A DNA stretch of 64,000 nucleotides from Cyanobacteria bacterium TGS_CYA1 (GTDB taxonomy: Bacteria > Cyanobacteriota > Vampirovibrionia > Obscuribacterales > Obscuribacteraceae): NCBI GenBank assembly GCA_026129135.1, contig JAHCIQ010000003.1:428703-492702 (forward strand), read 5' to 3'. The notes beneath the pieces were generated by a model. That model was not told where the DNA came from. It was given only the letters and a program-made list of their open reading frames with translations, and did no database searches. This document shows positions 16,537 to 25,967 of the stretch, piece after piece (position 1 is the first letter of the stretch; each line of letters opens with the position of its first letter). A program made the position numbers and the translations under genes.

Positions 16537-19500
16537 ATGACCATCGACTGGAGAAAGATCAAGTATAGTCGTTCGTTGCCAATTTTCCTGATGCTCATTG
16601 CGACTTTGGTGGCGATGCAATTTGAGGTGGAGTTGTCTCTACCTGTTAATGCTCAATCAAATGCCAAAATTATTTCGTCTGATGATTTCATTCGGCTTCG
16701 TTTGAAGAAAACTTTATGTATTGGAGTAGGAGTATTTCCGCCACATTTCAACCGAACCTCAGAACAGTTTTTGGTGAGTGTTAACGGCGAAAATGTTAGG
16801 AACAGATCTCTTGAACAGATCAAAAGAATTCTCAGTGGTCCGGCGGGATCAATTGTTTCTGTTGAGATAGGTTATCCTAACGGCGACACTGAAGATTTAG
16901 ATATTCAGCGAGAGATGGTGACTCATAGAAACCGTCGAGGCAATCCGGATCTCATAACTCTTTTAGATAACGAATTGAATTATTCTTTCAATTATTCGAA
17001 TTTGCTTGAAAAGAGCAGCTTGAACTGCGATCTAATAGCCAAAGCGCATTGTCAACGAGCCAATAAGTTTGCAGAAAATCAGGTTGAAAATAAATTATCT
17101 ATCTACATGAATTGCATGTTGGTGAGTCATGCCATAGGCGATTTTGATTCTGGTGATAGATTCTTGGCTAAGGCAATCAATTCAATTAAGACAAACCCAC
17201 CTACTGGTAATATCAGATTTCGACAAAAAGCTGTTGTTCAGAATTTGATCATTCTAGGCAAACTTGAGCAGGCTGAGGCTATCTGTAAATATCTTCTTCT
17301 TCCAGCTCCTAATAAACGTCCTGTTTTGCCTTCGGCAATTACTGTGCTCGAATCGTATTCATTGATTCCTTCTGAAAGTGCTCACAATGCAAGTGCATCT
17401 ATTGCTAAAGGAATAGCTACTAAACAGATTAAACAGGTAACCAGTTTTCATCAGGATAGTTTTTGGCTAGCACAATATCTAGAGTCTGTTGGTGCAAATG
17501 ATTTAGCTTTGCAGATATACAATGAGCAGTTGCAAAAATTGCAAGATCAAATCTCTGATGCCGGCTATTATCGAGTCCAAGCTCAAGCCTTTGGTTTATA
17601 TTCTAAGGCGCGAGTTGAATCTCTTCAAGGTAACGCAGAGTTAGCCAAAAAAGACTTGAATAAGATAGTAGCAATTTACAAACGCCTGGCTCCTAAACAA
17701 CAGATGCTAATGAATCGAATGCCAGAATATTTTCCCGTACTTTCGGATGTTGAAGCCGCCAAGTCTGCTTTGGATACTGGAAAGTCCATTAAAGCGGCTC
17801 CTCGGATAATAGGATTCTCTAATCAAGATCAATTAGTTAGTGAAGGATTTTCATCTGACTTTCAAAACAATTTCAAGACTGCTGCAAGTTGCATGACCTC
17901 AATTGAGGCTAACAAAAAGTCTGCTGCATTGTCCGCAGCGCAAAATTTGCTTAATGCTTACAAAAGTAGCCACACGTTGAGTGAGAATAACTATTGTCGT
18001 CAAAATCTTTTTGCAATTAATTTGAATATTGCTCGCAAAATGACTGATCATAACTGGTATTTAGACGCAGAAAAACACTTGCTGAACCTGAAAAGTATTG
18101 TCGATTCGCGCGAAATTTCAAAAGTTGATACCGCCTGGACGATGATTGCTGCAGAGCGAATTTATAATTCTTACAAATCTGGTCGCAAGGTCGACTGGAG
18201 TATTTTGCGTTCAACTGAACCAGCTCACGACGATAAGAATAGAAAAACTGTTACCTTCAAAGACAGGACACGCGTTTTAGGCAAGGCTTATAACGAAGCA
18301 GGTGATCTAAAACGCGCACAATTTTTCATAAATGCAGCACTTTGCGAAATTAATATCGATGGGCAGAGTTCAGTTTATTTAGATGCTGCCTATAACTCTG
18401 CCAAATTGTCTGAATATGTAAAATCGGATAATTATCTGCAAAAGGCGTTGGCTAGTAATTTCGTCCTGTCAAAATCTAACTTATCGACTGTATTGAATCT
18501 TGCCAATGTGTATATCGAGCATGGCGAAAACAAGAAGTCTATTTCTATTCTTGAGAAAGTGTTCACGCTCGTCCGATCGGACAAAGATAAGATTGCTGCA
18601 TTGGAAATAGAAACAAGACTTGCAGAACTTTACAGCGCAGTCGGTCAGAACGAAAAAGCCTTGAATTTAATTGAGGAAGTAATCAGCAGATCGAAACGTT
18701 TTGGACTTATCAGCGAACATGAGCTAGCTGCAAAATTATGCGAACGGATTGGTCGATTCAATGATGCTGCGGTTCATTACTATGAGGCAGGTAAGTGGAG
18801 AAATGGACCTGACGAGAAGCATCGGATCGAACTGTTGAATAAGGTCGTTGCAACATCTAACAAAGTTTCAGATTTTGACAAAACTATCTTGATCAAGACT
18901 TACATAGGGCTAGCTGAGTCCATCGAAAGAGCAGATATGGCAAAAGGACTAGCCTATCGACAAAAAGCAGTAACCTTGATGGACATCTTTGATCCCGAAA
19001 AACCAAAGCAATTGTCCATAATTTCTTATATACAAAGCGAACAAAAAAAAAACGGAAAGATAGCAAAGAACTCTGTCGATACAGATGCATTAGCTCCTGC
19101 TCTCGTGGCTGCTGAACTGGCATCTAAAACTCATTCTCTCGAAGCGTCTGATTTGTGGATTCGACTTGCGATGTGCGAAGCGGAGGTCAATAAAATAGAC
19201 TTAGCAGTTCAGCATGTGCGCAAAGGCATAGCGGCATATTCTGCCGAGAATGCGAAGAACCCTTATCTCACCCAAATTCTTTCAAGCACAGTCCCTTCAT
19301 TGATTGCAAAGGCGGGTTACCCTGATAAAGCGGAAGCGCTAATGAAAGAAGCTCAGTCACGGGCTAACAGCGTCGCAGGCAAAAATAAACTTCTGCCGCA
19401 GGTTCAAATGTCGCACCATTTTCAGTATCTTTTTTTATATAAAAAGGACTATAGAGAGAGCGAAAAGGTTTTGGATACCTATCTTGGAACTGATTTGAGT

Positions 19501-19941
19501 CTTGGTGGTTTCTCTCCGCCCGACCATGATTTGAATGTTTGCCGCATGGGCGGAGGACCTTATCCGATAGAGTCGAGCTGGCAAGTATTAGATAGCTTTA
19601 TAGACACACTTGTGCTTGCTGCTCAAAGTGAGAAAAGCGAGGAATCCGTTCGCTTGTTGAAAAAAATTCTTCAAGCAGAAATTAAGCAATTTGGCGCAAA
19701 AGATTATCGTGTCGGTAAGACTTATGCCGAAATTGGCAAAGTCTATTCTGCGTCGAAGAAATACGAGGATGCTTATTCCAATTATCGTGCCGCTATAGAA
19801 GTTATGCGTGCGTACGAAAAAATGATTTACGTGCTTAGTAATCTAAAAGGAGACTTTTATAATGTCCTTGACAAGTTAAATAAACGAGAGGAAATCGAGA
19901 AGTTCGAAAGTATAAAAATGGAAGAGCAAAAGTCACGGTAA
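16537..19941 (+). CDS. Large PDZ-TPR repeat protein
   Basis: A 1134-residue protein with an N-terminal signal anchor (IFLMLIATLVAMQF, about 15-30), a PDZ-like domain (about 85-130: FLVSVNGENVRNRSLEQIKRILSGPAGSIVSVEI) and then roughly 950 residues of degenerate TPR helices ending with KTYAEIGKVYSASKKYEDAYSNYRAAIEVM. A PDZ domain without a protease domain suggests a recruiting scaffold in the periplasm. A run of ten A residues at about 19042-19051 encodes KKN in frame and could be a slippage site. It is followed 16 bases later by the gene at 19958. Partners are unknown. Confidence 0.8.
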   Translation: MTIDWRKIKYSRSLPIFLMLIATLVAMQFEVELSLPVNAQSNAKIISSDDFIRLRLKKTLCIGVGVFPPHFNRTSEQFLVSVNGENVRNRSLEQIKRILSGPAGSIVSVEIGYPNGDTEDLDIQREMVTHRNRRGNPDLITLLDNELNYSFNYSNLLEKSSLNCDLIAKAHCQRANKFAENQVENKLSIYMNCMLVSHAIGDFDSGDRFLAKAINSIKTNPPTGNIRFRQKAVVQNLIILGKLEQAEAICKYLLLPAPNKRPVLPSAITVLESYSLIPSESAHNASASIAKGIATKQIKQVTSFHQDSFWLAQYLESVGANDLALQIYNEQLQKLQDQISDAGYYRVQAQAFGLYSKARVESLQGNAELAKKDLNKIVAIYKRLAPKQQMLMNRMPEYFPVLSDVEAAKSALDTGKSIKAAPRIIGFSNQDQLVSEGFSSDFQNNFKTAASCMTSIEANKKSAALSAAQNLLNAYKSSHTLSENNYCRQNLFAINLNIARKMTDHNWYLDAEKHLLNLKSIVDSREISKVDTAWTMIAAERIYNSYKSGRKVDWSILRSTEPAHDDKNRKTVTFKDRTRVLGKAYNEAGDLKRAQFFINAALCEINIDGQSSVYLDAAYNSAKLSEYVKSDNYLQKALASNFVLSKSNLSTVLNLANVYIEHGENKKSISILEKVFTLVRSDKDKIAALEIETRLAELYSAVGQNEKALNLIEEVISRSKRFGLISEHELAAKLCERIGRFNDAAVHYYEAGKWRNGPDEKHRIELLNKVVATSNKVSDFDKTILIKTYIGLAESIERADMAKGLAYRQKAVTLMDIFDPEKPKQLSIISYIQSEQKKNGKIAKNSVDTDALAPALVAAELASKTHSLEASDLWIRLAMCEAEVNKIDLAVQHVRKGIAAYSAENAKNPYLTQILSSTVPSLIAKAGYPDKAEALMKEAQSRANSVAGKNKLLPQVQMSHHFQYLFLYKKDYRESEKVLDTYLGTDLSLGGFSPPDHDLNVCRMGGGPYPIESSWQVLDSFIDTLVLAAQSEKSEESVRLLKKILQAEIKQFGAKDYRVGKTYAEIGKVYSASKKYEDAYSNYRAAIEVMRAYEKMIYVLSNLKGDFYNVLDKLNKREEIEKFESIKMEEQKSR

Positions 19942-19957
19942 ATGATACTTAAGAGAA

Positions 19958-20959
19958 ATGCAAAACCAAACAGATAGCCCACTCGACAATCTCTTACTTT
20001 CATATTCATGCCCGGTGGCCTGGAGTAGCATGACGGGCGATGAGCGCGAGCGCTTGTGCCGACAATGCGATAAAAAGGTCTATAACATTTCGGACATGAC
20101 CACGTCTGAGGCGAATGCGTTTCTAGTTTCGAAACAAGAGGAGAGTATTTGTTATAACTTTTACTTGCGAGAAGATGGCACTATCAAAACTGATAATTGT
20201 CCTAAAGTCTTACGACCTATTCGTGACAGACTAAGATGGGCAGCGCAAGCGTGTTCGCTGTTGCTTACTGCATTTTGCTCTGTCTCAGAAGCGATTGGCT
20301 ATCCGCAGTCAATTCAAAATAAATCGACAGGAATTGGACGCTTTCAGGGGAGCACAGGCATTGGCGGTGGTTTAGGCAATCCAAATGGTCTCAGGTTATT
20401 GCTGTTACCGACTGATAGTGGCGACTTGAAAGATAAAGAATTAATTGAGTTGAAAAATGCTTTCTATTCGAAGCGAACGTTGTCTCAAAGCGATTTTGAT
20501 AAGATTGAAAATTTCTACAATCGAAATGGAATGATAGCTAAAGCTTTTTTGGTTAGACAGTCGAAGCTAAGACATTTTTCTTCCATGGCTGACCCCACAG
20601 AACGCGAAAAAAATCTTTTAGAACTTGAAAGAGCTAAAGTGATCAACGAACTTATCGACACTGCAAATAAAATGCACGGGGAAGATGATGATGACCAGGC
20701 AGTTAAAGAACTGGAATCTTGTATTAAGGTTTCGCAGGATCCCTATAACCGATTAATGACAGCCATCGAGCTTCCGCCTGGCATTGAAAGGGTCTCTTTT
20801 AATTGTAGTAACGAAACGCCGAAGATCCTTATTCTTAGCGCGAAATCTAGAATCGAACTTCTTGAGGTATTGGAGAAGTTAAAACCGAAAACTGCTCACG
20901 CGCTAAATTTGAAAAATAGGATGATGAACCTTGAGAACGCAGTAAGGCAAAGCCACTAA
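19958..20959 (+). CDS. Membrane protein with N-terminal Cys-motif domain
   Basis: A 333-residue protein. The first 80 residues form a small domain of the type SCPVAWSSMTGDERERLCRQCDKKVYNISDMTTSEANAFL, with conserved cysteines, W, the MTGD motif and CxxCxKxVYNxSxMT; I know this pattern from small bacterial domains of uncertain function that may bind a metal. A transmembrane helix follows (WAAQACSLLLTAFCSV, about 91-106), then a Gly-rich linker and a helical C-terminal domain that I do not recognise. It follows the PDZ-TPR gene closely, and its last four bases overlap the convergent gene at 20956. Confidence 0.65.
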   Translation: MQNQTDSPLDNLLLSYSCPVAWSSMTGDERERLCRQCDKKVYNISDMTTSEANAFLVSKQEESICYNFYLREDGTIKTDNCPKVLRPIRDRLRWAAQACSLLLTAFCSVSEAIGYPQSIQNKSTGIGRFQGSTGIGGGLGNPNGLRLLLLPTDSGDLKDKELIELKNAFYSKRTLSQSDFDKIENFYNRNGMIAKAFLVRQSKLRHFSSMADPTEREKNLLELERAKVINELIDTANKMHGEDDDDQAVKELESCIKVSQDPYNRLMTAIELPPGIERVSFNCSNETPKILILSAKSRIELLEVLEKLKPKTAHALNLKNRMMNLENAVRQSH

Positions 20960-22596
20960 TAGGCTTGCTTTAATTTTTCGATCTCTTTCATCAGTCGATC
21001 CCAATTGCTTTCAGTAAATTGAATGCGACCTCGGGCACCGCGAAAAGTGCGAAAGGCACCATTATCGGGTGCAGCATTTTCTATGAATAGAATCCATTTT
21101 GAGCCATATCGGGGAATAAAGTTATCGCTTTCTTCGCCGAACGCCATTCTATGAGCTTTGCCGCCAATCCGGGTTTCATGCCAAATTGGTGCGTCAACTG
21201 AGAGCTTTGGACCTTTGACATAAGTAACAGGTTTATACTTCGCACGGAAAAAATCTATTCTATCTCCGGATTTTAACGAGTTGTCTGGACCTTTGTATTC
21301 GCCAAGAAAAATCATTTCGGAATTTTTGATGTATTCTTTTGGGTCCCAATCAAGTTCTTCAGAAAAAGACATATTATCCAAAGGGCTTCGCCATGGTGGT
21401 TCGCCTGAGCTCTTATCTAGAACTTGAATGGATGCTAGTTGTTGCAATCCGGTACTGTTCCAATTAAAAACTATACGTCCCGAGGGGATTGAATATTGAG
21501 TACGGTTTTTTAGCTTGTCGCCTGGCTTTAAAAGGGGAACTCTACCTCGAAGCAATGGTATCACGTCGGTTTTGAAAATGCTGCATTGATGTTTTAAAAT
21601 GCTAATCGAAATCTGTTTTTTCTTTTTATCAGATATCTTTCCGCCAACAATTATTTGCGGAAGCACGCTATTTATCGATTTGTATAAGTTGCCTTTACTG
21701 TCAATACCAAATGAAGGACCAATTACGTTGGAAAGTTTCTTAGTATCAAAACAGTTTTGTGAGTTAACGAGAAAATCGAGAATTGACAGTATTTTTGATA
21801 CATTTCCTCGTGGAGACTTTAAGTCGATAAGCTTGATGTTCTTAAGCTTTGAATCGGAACTAAGTTTGCGGACCTTTTCAAGGCTGGCATTGGCAGCCTC
21901 TTTCTCGTCGTTGACCAAAAATAACTGTGCTGCAAGAAAATAGTTGTCTGCCGAGTTATCTGTTTTCGCTTGCATTTCCTGGCAAAGACCGAGTAAATAT
22001 CTGTAATCGGCTTCAATCCATCCATTTGAAGTCGAAGTTAGACGTTTGAGCGCAAATTCTGCATCTTGAAATTTGTTGTAGCGTATTAACTCATACGCGG
22101 CAAAGGCGAGCGACTCTTCATTTGTTCGGGAATCATTGATAGCGCGATTTAAATCTTCGAGGGCTAGCTCATCTCTGCCGCATTTTCGATAGTAATATGC
22201 TCTTTTTACTAGCCACCCTCTATCAAGTTGCGTTCCTCCGTGCCAAAATTTTTGTTTGCGGGTCTCAATGACATTTCCAGCTTTATCGTAATTATCGATA
22301 GCTAAAGACATTGTTTGGGATGCACCCATATAATTACCGAGTTCTGCTGACTTAAAAGCTTCCTGCGCTTCATTGATGCCGGGACTGCCTTTGTAATTAT
22401 TTCCACAGTGGAACCTAAAGCCGTGCTCTCCTGTTAAAATCAGAGGCGGCGGGGATGCGAAATTTTCTATTCCGCGTTTGAATGAGCCAGCTTGCGTTAT
22501 ACGTGAGTCAACTTCTAAGGCGTGGACCTTCAAAGCAAAAGTCGATGCGATTGCCAAGGATATTGAAGATAGGCGCAGCAAGTCTGATTTTCGCAT
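20956..22596 (-). CDS. Secreted TPR-containing protein of unknown function
   Basis: A 546-residue protein with a signal peptide (LLRLSSISLAIASTFALKVHA), TPR-like helices in residues 70-240 (RGWLVKRAYYYRKCGRDELALEDLNRAI, GWIEADYRYLLGLCQEMQ), a middle segment of unknown fold, and a beta-rich C-terminal domain (EMIFLGEYKGPDN...RYGSKWILFIENAAPDNGAFRTF) resembling domains in which an exported protein reports a cost or limit (GDRIDFFRAKYKPVTYVKG). No catalytic motif is recognised. A TATAAT box about six bases before GAAGA-ATG suggests its own promoter with a very short leader. Confidence 0.7.
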   Translation of the reverse strand: MRKSDLLRLSSISLAIASTFALKVHALEVDSRITQAGSFKRGIENFASPPPLILTGEHGFRFHCGNNYKGSPGINEAQEAFKSAELGNYMGASQTMSLAIDNYDKAGNVIETRKQKFWHGGTQLDRGWLVKRAYYYRKCGRDELALEDLNRAINDSRTNEESLAFAAYELIRYNKFQDAEFALKRLTSTSNGWIEADYRYLLGLCQEMQAKTDNSADNYFLAAQLFLVNDEKEAANASLEKVRKLSSDSKLKNIKLIDLKSPRGNVSKILSILDFLVNSQNCFDTKKLSNVIGPSFGIDSKGNLYKSINSVLPQIIVGGKISDKKKKQISISILKHQCSIFKTDVIPLLRGRVPLLKPGDKLKNRTQYSIPSGRIVFNWNSTGLQQLASIQVLDKSSGEPPWRSPLDNMSFSEELDWDPKEYIKNSEMIFLGEYKGPDNSLKSGDRIDFFRAKYKPVTYVKGPKLSVDAPIWHETRIGGKAHRMAFGEESDNFIPRYGSKWILFIENAAPDNGAFRTFRGARGRIQFTESNWDRLMKEIEKLKQAY

Positions 22597-22626
22597 TCTT
22601 CAATTATAAGAGAAAAACAGAATTTG

Positions 22627-23418
22627 TTATAAAAACCACGAATGTTCCGTTGTCTCATCGCACCAGAATCCTTCGAAATGCGACTCTATGTAATCCGACC
22701 CATCTTCAATTTCATTGAGGCAAATTAGCGAGAAGTAGCTATCCCAATCGACAACGACGAATAGCCTTACGTCACTCGTGAAGATACGTTGTACCTGGAA
22801 CTTTAGGCTTGTGTCATAGAGCCACGGTGTGTTCAGTTTGACCTCTTGCAAGGTAAGAACGGTTCCATTTAAGTCAAATTCGTCACCGAAGTAGGCACTT
22901 TGATTTTCAAAATGCAAGAGTAAATCGAGTAATTTGTTTTCCCAGAACACAGGAAAAGCTCCTGCTGTCGGGAAGAACAGATGATTTTTGGCACAGTATG
23001 AAGTCAATTTTGCAAGTCTATCTGAATTGTCTCGCAAATCTGATTTTATTGCCTGATTGTGTGTAAGCAAGACTCGATTAAGATCTTTTATGTCTCCAAT
23101 ATTGGTATCGCTAATCACTTGGGACCAATTCTTAGGTATCGCATAAAGTTTTTCCGTATACCGATAAGCCTTTTCATTGACAGAACAGTTGCTCAGAGCC
23201 TTTTCGTTCAAGCTATTGATTTTTTCAATCGTAAGCGGTCCATCGATTTCGGAGCGGTTGTAGATGTGTCTAAGCGGAGCCGTTTGCGATGGGTCCATTC
23301 CCCTAATTGAAATAAAAGGATGTAGCGCAATGAATACGCGATCGTACATGCCCTTGAAACTTGTCAGAATAGGTTTATCGTATGGCGGATAGAATTTTCT
23401 TGGATCCGGTTTAGTCAT
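22627..23418 (-). CDS. DUF2711-like cytoplasmic protein
   Basis: A 263-residue protein without signal peptide or membrane segments. I use ATG 23418, four bases after the stop of the reductase gene upstream on the same strand, although the frame is open further. Landmarks are VFIALHPFISIRG, a helical middle, FFPTAGAFPVFWENKLLDLLLHF, and a C-terminus SYFSLICLNEI...ESHFEGFWCDETTEHSW. These resemble the DUF2711 pattern (LHPF near the start, a YPSxGxFPVF segment, FEGxxCxxxTxxSW at the end), a family without a known role. The assignment is tentative. Confidence 0.6.
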   Translation of the reverse strand: MTKPDPRKFYPPYDKPILTSFKGMYDRVFIALHPFISIRGMDPSQTAPLRHIYNRSEIDGPLTIEKINSLNEKALSNCSVNEKAYRYTEKLYAIPKNWSQVISDTNIGDIKDLNRVLLTHNQAIKSDLRDNSDRLAKLTSYCAKNHLFFPTAGAFPVFWENKLLDLLLHFENQSAYFGDEFDLNGTVLTLQEVKLNTPWLYDTSLKFQVQRIFTSDVRLFVVVDWDSYFSLICLNEIEDGSDYIESHFEGFWCDETTEHSWFL

Positions 23419-23422
23419 AAGA

Positions 23423-24037
23423 CTAAGGTCCCATCTTTCCGTACGTAGGTTTGCCACCACTAGCGAGGCGGTGATAAGTTGCTCCTGTAGGGCTTGTAAC
23501 GCATTCTATTGGTTTGAAAGCTTTTGGGATGGTGCCATCGCCAAAAAGTCTCTTACCAGTGCCTAGAACCAGTGGGAAAATGTAGAGACGGTACTCGTCA
23601 ATCAAATCATTTTTGAATAACGTTTGAAGCACGTCGTTACTACCCCAGGTTTGTATGCTACGACCAGGCTTCTCTCGAAGTTTGCGCAATTCTTCCACGA
23701 CGTTGTCCGAAATCAAAGTCGAATTATTCCAGTCCACTTTTTTGAGATTGCGCGACATCACATACTTGGGCAGCGAATTGAGTTTGGTGGCAATTGGATT
23801 ATTGGGGTCATCGAATTTTGGCCAGTAGCTCGAAAAAATATCATAAGTCTTGCGTCCAAGCAGGAAGCCATCGGCGTCATCGAAACCTTCGCCGATTTTT
23901 TCTTCCATAACTTTGTCGTCATAAGGGAATTGCCAGCCACCATGTTTGAAGCCACTCTCTTTGTCTTCGTCAGGACCGCCTGGAGCCTGCATAACACCAT
24001 CCAAGGTCAAGAACTCATTAACGATAATCTTGGGCAC
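23423..24037 (-). CDS. Dihydrofolate reductase-like / RibD C-terminal domain protein
   Basis: A 204-residue cytoplasmic NAD(P)H-dependent reductase-like protein. I choose GTG 24037 because GGAGGA lies six bases upstream and the protein then begins at the fold's first strand (PKIIVNEFLTLDGVMQAPGG). It carries DGFLLGRKTYDIFSSYWP, KYVMSR, GRSIQTWGSNDVLQTLFKNDLIDEYRLYIFPLVLGTGKRLF and a final strand, all typical of the YyaP/YwjB-type RibD_C family. The members' physiological substrate is usually unknown. It lies 68 bases downstream of the fatty-acid operon and could be co-transcribed with it and with the DUF2711-like gene. Confidence 0.87.
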   Translation of the reverse strand: MPKIIVNEFLTLDGVMQAPGGPDEDKESGFKHGGWQFPYDDKVMEEKIGEGFDDADGFLLGRKTYDIFSSYWPKFDDPNNPIATKLNSLPKYVMSRNLKKVDWNNSTLISDNVVEELRKLREKPGRSIQTWGSNDVLQTLFKNDLIDEYRLYIFPLVLGTGKRLFGDGTIPKAFKPIECVTSPTGATYHRLASGGKPTYGKMGP

Positions 24038-24105
24038 GTTTTTCCTCCAGTGACTCTGGAAAGTATACCTAAAATTGTAATGGTTTCTAGCTCTGTAGGT
24101 TAAAT

Positions 24106-25167
24106 TTAGGTTTTCGAAGAAAACAAATAATGCGACACAATCCATTCTGAGCCATTTTCATAGCCCCAGAGTTCCGCGCATGCAATAAAGAATAACCGCC
24201 AGTAGTTCCACCACTGCTTGTAACTGTTATCACCGTATGTGATTTTAAATAGACTTTCGAGACTGGTTTGATTTGCGTCCATCTTTTTGAGCCAGGCATT
24301 AGCTGTGTTTCTATAATGTCTTCCGTCGACGCGCCACTGCGATTCTATTTTTAAATCGTCTTGAAAGTGTAAGAGCAGGTCGTCGCTTGGCATTGTGCCA
24401 CCAGTGAAAAAGTTTTCGGTCAGCCAGTCGTTGCCGTCTTTGTTTTCATAATGATAGGCATAATCTTTGTGCGTGAAAATATGAACAAAAAGCTTACCTC
24501 CGGGCTTAAGCCACAAAGCGACTTTGCGCATCAACAGCTCATAGTTTTTCATATGCTCAAACATTTCTATGGAAACTATGCGGTCGAATTTTGATTTGAA
24601 TTCAGGGAGTTCAACCTCGGCTATATTGCCGGTGATGACGGTCAAGTTTTTGATTTTAAGCTCTTTTGCCCGTTTTTCTATGAATTCGCGTTGCACAGCT
24701 GAATTAGACAGAGCAGTAAATTTAGACGCAGGAAATTTAGCTGCTGCATAAAGGCTGAAAGAACCCCAACCGCATCCAAGGTCTAATAAGTTTTGCCCGT
24801 CTTTGATTTGTGCTCTTTCCAGATAAAGAGCAAGCATTGCGTCTTCAGCTTTGTTCAATTCTTCTGCGCTAAGTGAGTTATTTTCTAACTGGTGCCAGTA
24901 TCCGCTGCTGTATTTGAGCCGGTGCCCAAGGACTGTTTGAAAAAACTCGGCAGGAAGCTCATAGTGCTGCTTGTTTGCGGTGTCTGTGTGCAAGGCTATC
25001 GGGCACTGTTTAAGCTCTTTGACAAATGCGCGAATAGTATCTTTTGCATTTTGCCCGTCTTTCGGTTTTAATTCTTGCAGTTTTTGTGCCAGCATTTGTT
25101 TGATACCAAATCTAATAGCAAAGTCGGGCACCATTCCAGTTGCAATCAAATCGTAAACTGCTTTCAT
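24106..25167 (-). CDS. CFA-synthase-like SAM methyltransferase (second copy)
   Basis: A 353-residue S-adenosylmethionine-dependent enzyme of the cyclopropane-fatty-acyl-phospholipid synthase superfamily, acting on unsaturated acyl chains. The SAM site is LLDLGCGWGSFSLYAA (about 148-163), followed by acidic motifs and VSIEMFEHMKNYELLM. FFTGGTMPSDDLLLHFQ and HYRNTANAWLKKMDANQ match a clade distinct from canonical CFA synthase: it lacks the usual N-terminal domain and has another C-terminus (WNYWRLFFIACAELWGYENGSEW). It is last in the operon, with ATGA overlap to the DUF1295 gene. It may add a methyl group, rather than a cyclopropane, or act in a furan-acid-type pathway; that is an inference. 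Confidence 0.85.
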   Translation of the reverse strand: MKAVYDLIATGMVPDFAIRFGIKQMLAQKLQELKPKDGQNAKDTIRAFVKELKQCPIALHTDTANKQHYELPAEFFQTVLGHRLKYSSGYWHQLENNSLSAEELNKAEDAMLALYLERAQIKDGQNLLDLGCGWGSFSLYAAAKFPASKFTALSNSAVQREFIEKRAKELKIKNLTVITGNIAEVELPEFKSKFDRIVSIEMFEHMKNYELLMRKVALWLKPGGKLFVHIFTHKDYAYHYENKDGNDWLTENFFTGGTMPSDDLLLHFQDDLKIESQWRVDGRHYRNTANAWLKKMDANQTSLESLFKITYGDNSYKQWWNYWRLFFIACAELWGYENGSEWIVSHYLFSSKT

Positions 25168-25967
25168 TTGACGCCTCTCTGAATTTTGGAAGGCATCGGG
25201 AAAAAGCTGCTTGTTTCTTTCATGTAGTCTCTGTAAGCGTCTCCTCGCTTAGAAAGCGAAACTTCTTCAGATAGTTTCACGCCAGACATTTGAGTAAGCA
25301 CTATATAAATGGTGAGAGGACTCAAAAAAGCAAGCAGTGCAAGCGGTGAGTTCGATGCGAAAATGGCGAAGGATAACCAGATGCACCATTCAAAGAAATA
25401 ATTTGGATGACGGGAGTATCTCCAAAGTCCAACCTTGCAAACTGATCTTTTGTTTTTTGGATCTTTTGAGAACTTAGCAAGCTGGTTATCTGCGACTGTC
25501 TGTAAAACAGACGAAACTGAAAAAAGAACTATTGCAAATATCTGTATCGGTCCAAGTGAAAGTCCAGAGTCACGAGCGCACACTACGTAGCAAGAGGATA
25601 GAAGAACCTGCAAAACAGCCTGGAATTGAAACATGGCAAAGAACCATAGATTCTCGTGACTTTTGATGTCCTTGCGAATCTTTTTGAATCGTCCGTCTTC
25701 GTCGTATGGGTCTTTGAAAATGCGCTTGGTCAAATAAATGCCTTGTCTCAGACTCCAGAAGGTAATCATGCCTAGCATCACGAAGTGAGCCGCAGACCAG
25801 TTGTGGTTTGCTTGCACAAGCATAGCAAAAAATAAAATATTGCCAAAACACCACGGAATATCGCCCAGTGAGCCATTCTTGTATTTGAGATGCACAATCC
25901 AGGCTATAGTCATCATCAATGATGCTGCAATTGCTACAAGTCCATAATTTGATAGGATGTCAATCAT
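25164..25967 (-). CDS. DUF1295-family membrane protein (steroid 5-alpha-reductase-like)
   Basis: A 267-residue integral membrane protein with about seven helices. The C-terminal half has the DUF1295/isoprenylcysteine-methyltransferase-like motif: GLWRYSRHPNYFFEWCIWLSFAIF, then LTQMSGVKLSEEVSLSKRGDAYRDYMKETSSFFP. The RHPNYFFE core binds a nucleotide or SAM-type cofactor in relatives. Members sit beside CFA-like genes in many bacteria and presumably reduce or modify the lipid chain. Both ends overlap neighbours by four bases (ATGA), so it is tightly coupled within the fatty-acid modification operon. Confidence 0.87.
   Translation of the reverse strand: MIDILSNYGLVAIAASLMMTIAWIVHLKYKNGSLGDIPWCFGNILFFAMLVQANHNWSAAHFVMLGMITFWSLRQGIYLTKRIFKDPYDEDGRFKKIRKDIKSHENLWFFAMFQFQAVLQVLLSSCYVVCARDSGLSLGPIQIFAIVLFSVSSVLQTVADNQLAKFSKDPKNKRSVCKVGLWRYSRHPNYFFEWCIWLSFAIFASNSPLALLAFLSPLTIYIVLTQMSGVKLSEEVSLSKRGDAYRDYMKETSSFFPMPSKIQRGVK

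Noticed and set aside
23624..24103. 159-residue plus-strand ORF opposite the RibD-like reductase
   Set aside because: Antisense shadow of a well-supported gene; the translation lacks recognisable motifs.
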